Assembly (NCBI GenBank): GCA_050010035.1
Contig: JBEKLU010000213.1
Location: forward strand, 1-5,277
From: Roseiarcus sp050010035
GTDB taxonomy: Bacteria > Pseudomonadota > Alphaproteobacteria > Rhizobiales > Beijerinckiaceae
DNA length: 5,277 nucleotides
Direction of reading: 5' to 3'
The position numbers and the translations under genes were made by a program. Below the pieces are notes generated by a model, which was not told the origin of the DNA, did not search any database, and saw only the letters and a list, made by a program, of their open reading frames with translations. The number at the start of each line of letters is the position of its first letter. Position 1 is the stretch's first letter. This document shows positions 1 to 4,640 of the stretch, piece after piece.

Positions 1-2
1 TC

Positions 3-86
3 GGCCCCTTCGGGCGTACGGTCGTCCCTCTCGACGAAGCCCTGCGCGTCATCGCCTACGCCGCAATCTTCTGGGCTGCCATCTGA
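3..86 (+). CDS. C-terminal end of an unidentified protein (partial, 5' end outside window)
   Basis: An open frame enters from the left edge and stops at TGA 84-86. It encodes 27 residues ending FWAAI, with a hydrophobic stretch (about VIAYAAIFWAAI) that would suit a terminal membrane segment. Codons have the GC-rich third positions of the neighbouring real genes. I do not recognise the protein. The frame continues after the TGA into the RepA-like tail, so this could instead be the upstream part of the same broken gene. However, the hydrophobic tail does not resemble the region that normally precedes that winged helix, so I favour a separate gene or a deletion junction. Too little is visible for a function. 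Confidence 0.4.
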   Translation, partial: GPFGRTVVPLDEALRVIAYAAIFWAAI

Positions 87-293
87 CCCGCCCCAGCAAA
101 AAATGCGCAAAGTCGAGCTAAGGACTGGGTCGGATTCGACATTGCCGACGCCTTGGGACTGGACGCAACCGACAGGCTCCAAAAGGCGAAAATCCTGCAC
201 CTGCAAAAAGGCCTGATCGCCGCCGGTCATTTGTTGGTTCGGGCGGGCCGAGACGGACAGCGCCGGCCGCGTAATTTCGTCGTCGCAATCTAA
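87..293 (+). pseudogene. RepA/AAA helicase-like C-terminal winged-helix remnant
   Basis: The frame running to TAA 291-293 encodes a compact tail: DWVGFDIADALGL, then an Arg/Lys-rich helix (RLQKAKILHLQKGLIAAG), a hydrophobic strand (HLLV) and a basic end (GQRRPRNFVVAI). This matches, from memory, the C-terminal winged-helix part of RepA-like AAA ATPases found on alphaproteobacterial phages and islands. In those proteins a DWxGxxxAxxLGL motif precedes a charged helix and a basic RKFVxV ending. The ATPase core is absent. There is no ATG or GTG in this frame between the TGA at 84-86 and the domain, so it cannot easily be translated alone. I infer a 3' remnant of a replication-type helicase gene, cut by a nonsense mutation or a deletion. 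The family call is moderate; the brokenness is directly visible. Confidence 0.6.
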
Positions 294-334
294 GCCGCTC
301 CGGTGCTCCAGTCATGAGTGGTGCTCCAGTGGAG

Positions 335-372
335 CAACTGGAGCGACAAACTGCTCCGCTCCAGTTGTTTTT
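335..372 (+). terminator. Intrinsic (Rho-independent) terminator
   Basis: A perfect 11-bp stem, CAACTGGAGCG (335-345) and CGCTCCAGTTG (357-367), closes an 11-base loop and is followed immediately by five T residues (368-372). It lies 42 bases after the stop of the RepA-like remnant and would end transcripts coming from it. It also insulates the XRE gene, whose start is about 85 bases further on. The stem is made of the GCTCCAGT repeat unit. Confidence 0.75.
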
Positions 373-386
373 CCCTAGGGGGGAAA
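370..386. repeat. Palindromic TTTCCC/GGGAAA inverted repeat
   Basis: TTTCCC (370-375) and GGGAAA (381-386) are perfect complements around a TAGGG centre, and CCCTAGGG (373-380) is itself a perfect palindrome. It begins within the T-tract of the terminator and lies about 70 bases before the XRE start codon. That position suits an autoregulatory operator, but no promoter hexamers are clear enough here to anchor the idea. Confidence 0.35.
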
Positions 387-457
387 CACTGGATGCAGAG
401 TGGGAAAATCAAGAAAAGACGACTGGAGCAAAATAGCCCGTTTGAGAGGGAAAACTA

Positions 458-730
458 ATGGCAAAAAAATACAGAATTCACCTAACCGGCACGGCGCTCA
501 AATCGGGCGGCCAGATTAAGACGGCCCGAAAGCTGGCCGGGCTGACTCAGGCGGAGCTCGCGAAGCTGGCGCGCGTCAGCAAACGGTCGGTAGCGCGTTG
601 GGAAGCCAAAACCGGCCAGCCGGCCTCTCGCCCGGTTGACGGTTGGATATGCGACGCCTTCGAATCGGTCGGCGTCGAGTTCTTTGATACGCCGACGCTC
701 GGCGCGCGGCTGGCAGAGCAAGCCGGCTAG
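458..730 (+). CDS. XRE-family helix-turn-helix transcriptional regulator
   Basis: This 90-residue protein is probably a DNA-binding repressor acting on nearby mobile-element promoters. Residues about 19-50 form an XRE/Cro-C1 helix-turn-helix: IKTARKLAGLTQAELAKLA, a turn at RVS, then the recognition helix KRSVARWEA. The tail AFESVGVEFFD...GARL matches the short C-terminal segment common in small alphaproteobacterial XRE proteins (ALEAAGVEF...GVRL). The start is supported by a purine-rich ribosome site GAGAGG (444-449), about eight bases before ATG 458. The length is normal for the group and no key residue appears missing. It follows the repeat cluster and terminator, which may contain its operators. 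A 16-bp palindrome sits just after its stop codon. Family call is firm; the target is unknown. Confidence 0.88.
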   Translation: MAKKYRIHLTGTALKSGGQIKTARKLAGLTQAELAKLARVSKRSVARWEAKTGQPASRPVDGWICDAFESVGVEFFDTPTLGARLAEQAG

Positions 731-734
731 ATAA

Positions 735-750
735 GTCACCGCACGGTGAC
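735..750. repeat. 16-bp palindrome after the XRE gene (operator-like)
   Basis: GTCACCG (735-741) and CGGTGAC (744-750) are perfect complements separated by CA. Flanking GATAA (730-734) and TTATC (752-756) extend the symmetry with a single unpaired A at 751. It begins five bases after the XRE stop codon. The short two-base centre is poor for an RNA hairpin loop and more typical of a dimer DNA-binding site. No T-tract follows, so I do not call it a terminator. A lone half-site CGGTGAC recurs at 947-953. Confidence 0.5.
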
Positions 751-859
751 ATTATCAGCGCCCCTAACGCGAACGCGTGCGCGTGCCCGCGCGCGAGGCG
801 GGTCTTTGGTCGGCGCGGGCGAGAAACCGGCAAGACCGCCCCGCGGCCCTCGCGCCAGC

Positions 860-887
860 CCCGACCGCTGCCACTGGCGCGGTCGGG
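860..887. repeat. GC-rich hairpin between convergent genes
   Basis: CCCGACCGC (860-868) and GCGGTCGGG (879-887) form a perfect 9-bp stem, and GCC/GGC within the ten-base centre can extend it. The stem lies in the intergenic stretch between the plus-strand XRE gene and the minus-strand recombinase ghost. It could slow transcription from either side, but no T-tract follows on either strand, so a terminator role is only possible. Apart from this hairpin and the palindrome at 735-750, I see nothing else in 751-932. Confidence 0.4.
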
Positions 888-932
888 AGCTCCCACATAG
901 CCGGCGATACTAAAAGGCCGCTGGCGAGGCTC

Positions 933-992
933 CTAAGCGGCGCGAGCGGTGACGTTGAGAACGCTGCGCGCCGTCCACTTGCCGCCGCGAGG
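933..992 (-). pseudogene. C-terminal ghost of a serine recombinase
   Basis: Reading the minus strand from 992 to the TAG at 935-933 gives PRGGKWTARSVLNVTARAA. The intact serine recombinase in this window ends PRGGEWAAMSVSNVLARAA: 14 of 19 residues match and the stop falls at the same place. This is the RGGxW...V.NVLxR tail of the recombinase C-terminal region. Upstream, the residues NRL (codons reaching 1004) could match the NRR that precedes this motif in the intact copy, with a short deletion. Similarity then ends at the stop codon of the neighbouring zinc-ribbon gene. There is no start codon and no catalytic domain, so it is a relic of a second, related recombinase gene. I am confident in the match because it keeps frame, order and stop. 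Confidence 0.75.
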
Positions 993-1002
993 CGATAGGC
1001 GG

Positions 1003-1287
1003 TTAGGCGGCCTCGGCGTGGCAATGCGGGCAGCGCCGGGCGTCGGCGCGCTTGAATTCGCGGCAGGCGGCGCAGCGCACTTCGCCGCGCGCCTCGGCGT
1101 CGCGCTCGGCGCGAGCGAGCAGGCCGACCGCGTTGGGGCGCGAGACGATGGCGACCGGCAGCGCGACGACGAACAGCAGCGAGCCGGCGAGCCAGTTCAG
1201 CCAGAACGAATAGCCCTTGTGGTATTTGATCGCGGCGGGGATCAGTCCCATCAGGATGGCGAGACCGACGGCGTCTTCTGTCGACAC
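1003..1287 (-). CDS. Small membrane protein with C-terminal zinc ribbon
   Basis: This 94-residue protein probably sits in the inner membrane with a cytoplasmic metal-binding tail. Residues about 7-20 (GLAILMGLIPAAI) and 33-49 (LAGSLLFVVALPVAIVS) are hydrophobic segments flanking KYHKGYSFWLNW. The tail has two CxxC pairs, C72-x2-C75 and C86-x2-C89 (CPHC), as in a zinc ribbon. The order GLIPAAI-KGxSF-LLFVVALP-CxxC-CxxC matches small 'zinc ribbon domain' membrane proteins widespread in bacteria; their role is not established. I chose GTG 1287 because AGGAG (complement at 1292-1296) lies five bases before it. The in-frame ATG at 1374 would add 29 residues without a domain. A possible promoter lies at 1318-1345. 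Its stop touches the recombinase ghost, marking a rearrangement junction. Gene call firm, function unknown. Confidence 0.82.
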   Translation of the reverse strand: MSTEDAVGLAILMGLIPAAIKYHKGYSFWLNWLAGSLLFVVALPVAIVSRPNAVGLLARAERDAEARGEVRCAACREFKRADARRCPHCHAEAA

Positions 1288-1317
1288 GGCGCTCCTCAAG
1301 CGGTGGTTTTGGCGCGA

Positions 1318-1345
1318 ATCGTAGACCTGCCATGGGGAAACGCAA
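1318..1345 (-). promoter_or_regulatory. Possible promoter of the zinc-ribbon gene
   Basis: On the minus strand TTGCGT (1345-1340) and TACGAT (1323-1318) are separated by 16 bases, an approximate sigma-70 arrangement. The -10 element ends 30 bases before the GTG start, leaving a short leader that includes the AGGAG ribosome site. Each hexamer matches only four of six consensus bases, so this is tentative. Confidence 0.35.
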
Positions 1346-1408
1346 GTGGCCGTGCTCGAATGCCGCCTCGTCATGCGCCGCGCCCCGCGCCCATGCTATC
1401 CTGCCCGC

Positions 1409-1567
1409 ATGTCCCCCGACCAATGCCGCGACGCTCGCGCAATTCTCAAATGGACCCGCCGTGAACTCGCCGACGCCGCTGGCGTCACGCTTTGGGTTGA
1501 CGAAGGCAACCCGCTGGCCGTTGATTGGGTAAGCGGAAAAGGGAAGCGCGTACGCTTGCCGGATTGA
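1409..1567 (+). pseudogene. XRE regulator with the recognition helix deleted
   Basis: The 52-residue frame begins MSPDQCRDARAILKWTRREL and continues ADAAGV. This is the classic start of alphaproteobacterial XRE proteins (MTPEQCRAARALLGWS...LAxAAGV). It then jumps directly to TLWVDEGNP...GKGKRVRLPD, which resembles the C-terminal tail that normally follows EAAGV near the end of these proteins (EAAGVEF...GVRL). About 30 residues that should hold the turn and recognition helix (as in SRxTIxxFE) are absent. Since AAGV-like segments occur at both ends of the missing part, an in-frame deletion between short repeats is a simple explanation. Without the recognition helix it should not bind DNA in the usual way. 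No Shine-Dalgarno is seen; TATCCT (1395-1400) lies eight bases before ATG, so a leaderless transcript is possible. It could be a translated decoy or simply debris. Confidence 0.65.
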
Positions 1568-1625
1568 GACCGGGTGCGTGCCAGGGCGCGGGCGCTTTGG
1601 GGCGAGGGTTTGGAGGCAATCCATC

Positions 1626-2219
1626 TTGAGGCGGAATCAATTTCTGGCCGCCGTTGGCTTGACGCTCTTGGTCGCGTGGGGAGACGACGCGGGCGCTCAA
1701 GGGCGCGATGGCGCGATGGACGATCGACAAGCCCTCAAGGGGCAAACCGCAACAATCGTGATCCCTGACGAAAACTATGCGCCGGAACTGGCCGGGATTG
1801 GGGCGCTGATGCGCGGGAACGCGGTCGTCGTGATCCTTGCCGAAAGAGACAAGGCCGAATCCTATTTCGTTGACCCGGCGCAAGGAGTTGTGCGCCTTGC
1901 CGCTCGCGAGCGCGATATGGAGTTCGTTCTAAAGGGGCAAATCACCGAGCAGGAGCTCGTTGCGAGCATGCGGAATAGCTCCGCAATGTTCGGCCTTCTG
2001 GAGGACGGCGCTCAAGTTCGCGTTGATGAGTTTGCGTACAACGGAACCTTTGCGTCGATCGTCACCGACATGAGCACAGGGTGGAGCGGCAAGGCGATGG
2101 GCGTCGATCCGCCGAGGCTCGCCGTGGACAGTTGTTTCCTCCATTTCGACAAGCCCGAAGCGCAACTCGTCTACCTTCGCCTCACCCTGCCCGATCCCAC
2201 TCGGCGGTGTCGCCGGTAG
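1626..2219 (+). CDS. Exported protein of unknown function
   Basis: I do not recognise this 197-residue protein. It begins with a likely signal peptide: RR at positions 2-3, a hydrophobic core from about F6 to W18, and a plausible signal peptidase I site after AGA (residue 24). The mature part is mixed alpha/beta in appearance, with a strand-like GNAVVVILAERD, a charged VVRLAARERDMEFVLKG segment, and a polar middle (AYNGTFASIVTDMSTGWSG). There are two cysteines, one in DSCFLHF and one four residues from the end (RRCRR). TTG 1626 is preferred as start because GGAGG (1612-1616) lies nine bases upstream and it places the signal peptide at the N-terminus. GTG 1578 would add 16 basic residues. It follows the broken XRE gene by 58 bases and may share its transcript. 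Confidence 0.7.
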   Translation: MRRNQFLAAVGLTLLVAWGDDAGAQGRDGAMDDRQALKGQTATIVIPDENYAPELAGIGALMRGNAVVVILAERDKAESYFVDPAQGVVRLAARERDMEFVLKGQITEQELVASMRNSSAMFGLLEDGAQVRVDEFAYNGTFASIVTDMSTGWSGKAMGVDPPRLAVDSCFLHFDKPEAQLVYLRLTLPDPTRRCRR

Positions 2220-2373
2220 GGTGGTCAAGGCCCGTTCCAGTTGCGTCTCTAACGTCGGCGACTCCGCCGATCGCCTCACGTCGCGCCCGATGACGCCGCC
2301 GACGCCCCACGGCTCGCGGCTGACGAACCGGGACCGGCCTCGCCGATCTTGTAGGGCCAACGCGGGCCGCTGG

Positions 2374-2440
2374 CAGCCCTCGAAGGCTATGGGCGCTACC
2401 ATATATCGTAGCCAGCGAGCCTGATAGCCTTCAGCGGGCT
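2374..2440. repeat. Nested inverted repeat downstream of the serine recombinase
   Basis: GAAGGCTAT (2382-2390) and ATAGCCTTC (2424-2432) are perfect 9-bp complements. Inside them GCTAC (2395-2399) and GTAGC (2408-2412) flank an ATATAT centre. Outside them AGCCC and GGGCT extend the symmetry with small mismatches. The structure begins 12 bases past the recombinase stop and lies between two convergent genes. It may be a terminator-like hairpin without a T-tract, or a crossover or binding site for the adjacent recombinase. Nothing else convincing is seen in 2220-2451. Confidence 0.55.
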
Positions 2441-2451
2441 TCTCTGGCGAT

Positions 2452-3153
2452 CTAGGCGGCGCGGGCCAAGACGTTAGAAACCGACATTGCCGCCCATTCG
2501 CCACCGCGCGGCGTCTTGAAGCCGCGGCGGTTCAGAGCATGCGCGATGGCCCGCAGGGTCGTCGCGCCAGTGGCCTGAATTTCCGCGATGGCGGGAAGGA
2601 CGGTTGCGGCGAAGTCGTCGGCGATCTTGCCGCGGACGGCGTTTGCCATTTCGCGAGCGGCTTCGAGATTCGGATTGCCGAGCTTCTTGAAGTCGGGGCG
2701 CTTCTTTTGGCCCGTTATGGCGACGCGCTTGCGCGCTTCGATCAACGCCGACTTTGTGCGGCTTGAGATCAAGGCCCGCTCTTTCTCGGCGAGCGCGGCG
2801 AACAGGTGGAGCATGAAGGGGTCGGCGTCCGCGCCAAGCTCGGCGACGATGAACGGCACGCGATGCGTCATCAAGCCGGAAACAAAATGCACGTCGCGCG
2901 AGAGGCGATCGAGCTTCGCGACGCCGACGGCGCATCCCAAGCGCTTCGCCTTGGCAAGCGCGGCGGCGAGTTGCGGCCGACGGTCGAGGGCGTCGGGACC
3001 TTTGCCCGATTCGAACTCGACAAACTCGCCGACGATTTCGAAGCCGTTGGCGTTGGCGAAAGCCGACATAGCCGAGCGCTGGCCTTCGATCCCGAGTCCG
3101 CTTTTCTTTTGCTTGGCGGTGCTGACGCGAAGGTAGGAAATGATCGGGCGCAT
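2452..3153 (-). CDS. Serine recombinase / resolvase-type site-specific recombinase
   Basis: This 233-residue enzyme cuts and rejoins DNA at specific sites through a covalent serine-DNA intermediate. The N-terminal resolvase domain carries YLRVSTAKQ with the nucleophile at S11 and the conserved R9, then GLGIEGQ, KLDRLSRD (residues 80-87) and the long-helix motif AALAEKERALISSRT (119-133). The C-terminal part has a recombinase-type DNA-binding region: TLRAIAHALNRRGFKTPRGGEW...NVLARA. Length is ordinary for small resolvase/invertase-like proteins, well short of large integrating serine recombinases. ATG 3153 places the catalytic motif at the usual distance from the N-terminus; the in-frame ATG at 3234 would add 27 non-conserved residues and lies upstream of the promoter. 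AGGG lies about ten bases before the start. All key residues appear intact. A related C-terminal ghost lies at 933-992. Confidence 0.93.
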   Translation of the reverse strand: MRPIISYLRVSTAKQKKSGLGIEGQRSAMSAFANANGFEIVGEFVEFESGKGPDALDRRPQLAAALAKAKRLGCAVGVAKLDRLSRDVHFVSGLMTHRVPFIVAELGADADPFMLHLFAALAEKERALISSRTKSALIEARKRVAITGQKKRPDFKKLGNPNLEAAREMANAVRGKIADDFAATVLPAIAEIQATGATTLRAIAHALNRRGFKTPRGGEWAAMSVSNVLARAA

Positions 3154-3178
3154 GGTCGTTTTCCCTGTTCGTAAAATC

Positions 3179-3206
3179 ACTATACGACCAGTTAGAAATT
3201 TGACAA
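3179..3206 (-). promoter_or_regulatory. Sigma-70-type promoter of the serine recombinase
   Basis: On the minus strand TTGTCA (3206-3201) and TATAGT (3184-3179) are separated by 16 bases; each differs from consensus at one position. Transcription would start near 3172, about 20 bases before the recombinase ATG. The inverted repeat TCGTA/TACGA around the -10 region could be an autoregulatory site. The overlapping plus-strand TTGACA (3200-3205) is a perfect -35 box facing the phage-like gene, but I find no good -10 for it. Confidence 0.65.
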
Positions 3207-3264
3207 GCCCCAAAATCACCGAAATGTCGGTCACGATTTGTTCTAAGTTTAGAGAAAGGACACA

Positions 3265-3786
3265 ATGTTCTCGCTATTAGGCATGGCCGAAAAGCTCATA
3301 GCCGTCGGAATCGAGACCGAGGTCGCGATACAGCTTTCCGTTGAGAAGGCGGCCTCACTTGTGCGGGCGAATGCCAGAGACGCCATCGGCAACGCCGACA
3401 ATGGGTATGGATGGGCTCCGCTGGCCGAGTCGACGATCGCCGACAAAGAGCGCCAGGGCTACACCACGCCCGCGCCGCTCTTGCGAACCGGCGAGCTTCG
3501 TGACTCGATCGGAATCACGATGGGGCACCATGTCGCCTGGGTAGGCTCCAATAACGACAAAGCAGTCTGGCATGAATTCGGGACAAACCGAATCCCGCCA
3601 AGGCCGTTCATAAGCAAGCCGGCAATAGAAAGCGAGGAACTAATTCACAAGATTGCGGTCAATACGGTCGGAATGGCGCTCGCCGGCCATCGCGCCGGAG
3701 TAGGCGTACTAGAAGTGCTAGAGGCAATCAAAACCGGCGTGGAATACGTAAATCAAAAACTCGACGAAGCGGAAGAAAAGAGATGA
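3265..3786 (+). CDS. Phage virion morphogenesis / HK97 gp10-like tail-completion protein
   Basis: The 173-residue protein has the hallmark block of HK97 gp10-like and Mu gpG-like phage morphogenesis proteins, which help complete or connect the tail. The block comprises GWAPLAESTIADK (49-61), PLLRTGELRDSI (71-82), VAWVGSNNDKAVWHEFGT (90-107) and IPPRPFI (110-116). The WHEFGT...IPPRPF pattern is diagnostic. The C-terminus (about 145-173) is a charged helix rich in Glu and Lys. ATG 3265 has AAGGA (3256-3260) four bases upstream. The stop overlaps the next gene's start (ATGA), so the two are co-translated. No capsid, portal or terminase gene is visible nearby, so it is an orphan structural gene: a prophage relic or a domesticated cargo gene. 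Family call good, present function unknown. Confidence 0.85.
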   Translation: MFSLLGMAEKLIAVGIETEVAIQLSVEKAASLVRANARDAIGNADNGYGWAPLAESTIADKERQGYTTPAPLLRTGELRDSIGITMGHHVAWVGSNNDKAVWHEFGTNRIPPRPFISKPAIESEELIHKIAVNTVGMALAGHRAGVGVLEVLEAIKTGVEYVNQKLDEAEEKR

Positions 3787-4019
3787 CAATGGACAGCCAA
3801 GCACTCAACTACATCAAGACATGGCTAGAGCCACACGCTGCGGCCTTTGCCGACCAAATGGCGCTCGAACTAGCCGGAAAGGGCGACGCGCCGCTTGAAA
3901 CCGCGTGCGACACCTTGCGGGCCGAGCTTGGCCGGCAGTTGCCCGAGACGATGGCGACGGGGCTCGCGATCGGTTTCGCGGCTTTGGTGCGGGATAGGCT
4001 CGCGGCGACGAAGCACTAA
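3783..4019 (+). CDS. Small protein co-translated with the gp10-like gene
   Basis: This 78-residue product is not recognised. It has no signal peptide. Its sequence is Ala/Leu-rich and looks largely helical (LNYIKTWLEPHAAAFADQMALELAG, then TACDTLRAELGRQL, then a hydrophobic MATGLAIGFAALVRDRLA near the end). The start at 3783 overlaps the previous stop by four bases (ATGA), the classic arrangement for translational coupling. A second ATG at 3789 would shorten it by two residues. Coupling suggests a partner of the gp10-like protein, for example another small phage head-tail protein, but nothing in the sequence proves that. Codon use and GC match the neighbouring genes. Confidence 0.7.
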   Translation: MTMDSQALNYIKTWLEPHAAAFADQMALELAGKGDAPLETACDTLRAELGRQLPETMATGLAIGFAALVRDRLAATKH

Positions 4020-4030
4020 CGGCGGTGCTT

Positions 4031-4077
4031 TGTTGTGGACCAGCGGTCCAACCGTCCGGTCTACAGATCGCACAACA
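4031..4077. repeat. Nested inverted repeat between convergent genes
   Basis: TGGACC (4036-4041) and GGTCCA (4045-4050) form a perfect 6-bp repeat around AGC. Separately TGTTGTG (4031-4037) pairs with CACAACA (4071-4077). The two stems compete at 4036-4037. Located just after the 4019 stop and just before the minus-strand stop at 4080, it may act as a two-way transcription barrier. No clear T-tract follows. A dimeric operator is an alternative reading of the inner palindrome. Confidence 0.4.
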
Positions 4078-4079
4078 GA

Positions 4080-4496
4080 TTATTTGCCCTTTGAAAACAC
4101 CCCTTTGTTGTCGGTCGCGATAATCCTCATCAATGTTGATCCGTTTGCTTCTTCTTGTCGATCGTTACTCTCATAAGTGAAAACAATATTCACAGTGCAA
4201 GGTCTCGTCGTCATCATTTCGATCGTATCGCAGTTGTTTTCTATAAGCGTTTTCATAGTCTCGGGCTCAATAGATGAGAAATCAACTCTAACTAACATAC
4301 CAGCCATCAACGGCATAACTGCGCAGCGATATTCGTCTTTGTCAGCGTAAAAGCACTGAGCTGTTATTTGTATGAGTTTCCCATCCCACTTGTGCGTCTC
4401 AACTGACAAATCCATTGACGTCAATTTCTTCGGAGTGTCATCCGCCAGAGCCGCAGTCGCGCCAAGCAGCGCCAGCGCCAGGATTATCGATCGCAT
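4080..4496 (-). CDS. Exported cysteine-containing protein of unknown function, AT-rich
   Basis: The 138-residue product begins MRSIILALALLGATAALADD, a textbook Sec signal peptide with probable cleavage after ALA (residue 18). The mature part contains KWDGKLIQITAQCFYADKDEYRCAV, which resembles the G-K-x-hydrophobic strand pattern of small OB-fold-like periplasmic proteins. A strand-like MLVRVDFSSIE and a C-terminal TVNIVFTYES follow. Four cysteines (48, 58, 89, 100) could form two disulfides. ATG 4496 has a strong ribosome site (GGAGG eight bases before the start, in a G-rich tract). The longer frame to 4952 has no support. The gene body is visibly AT-richer than everything around it, suggesting separate acquisition. 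The OB-fold idea is inference from pattern only; no named family is claimed. Confidence 0.8.
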   Translation of the reverse strand: MRSIILALALLGATAALADDTPKKLTSMDLSVETHKWDGKLIQITAQCFYADKDEYRCAVMPLMAGMLVRVDFSSIEPETMKTLIENNCDTIEMMTTRPCTVNIVFTYESNDRQEEANGSTLMRIIATDNKGVFSKGK

Positions 4497-4640
4497 TCCG
4501 CCCCCCTCCCGTTCGCGGAACAAATGCCCCGCGTCGATTGCGCGAAGATATGCCGGAAATTGAGGGCTGGATAGCGACGCGTCGCCGCCCCACCCCGCCG
4601 CCCATAAGCCCCCTTGCGGAAAACGAGAATTGGAAGCCCT

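Larger units (their letters stand above)
305..429. repeat. Cluster of GCTCCAGT repeats in both orientations
   Basis: The 8-mer GCTCCAGT occurs at 305-312, 323-330 and 358-365, and its complement ACTGGAGC at 337-344 and 422-429. The first two copies are part of an 11-base direct repeat (GGTGCTCCAGT, 302-312 and 320-330) spaced 18 bases apart. The shorter core GCTCC/GGAGC appears seven times in this span. The cluster lies between the RepA-like remnant and the XRE regulator, so it could be an operator array for that regulator or leftover iteron-like origin repeats. Two copies also build the terminator stem, so some symmetry may come from that role alone. Confidence 0.65.

Noticed and set aside
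302..330. Start of a CRISPR array
   Set aside because: Units are only 8-11 bases, occur in both orientations and have irregular spacing, unlike CRISPR repeats.
764..1624. Long minus-strand open frame (286 codons)
   Set aside because: It runs antisense to the XRE remnant and overlaps the zinc-ribbon gene in another frame. Its product is a low-complexity Arg/Ala-rich string typical of GC-rich shadow frames.
2221..2424. Plus-strand frame including an RW...ATIYR segment, considered as another recombinase tail
   Set aside because: The resemblance to RGGxW...NVLAR is only a few residues and lacks the conserved spacing and stop.
1929..2504. Minus-strand frame of 191 codons
   Set aside because: It opposes the exported-protein gene, which has a ribosome site and a signal peptide. 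No start signal or domain supports the antisense frame.
3200..3228. Plus-strand promoter using the perfect TTGACA for the gp10-like gene
   Set aside because: At 17-18 bases spacing the -10 hexamer (AATGTC/ATGTCG) is too far from consensus to call.
2474..3265. Minus-strand frame of 263 codons overlapping the recombinase
   Set aside because: It is the shifted shadow of the serine recombinase. It is Arg-rich with no motifs, while the true frame carries all catalytic residues.
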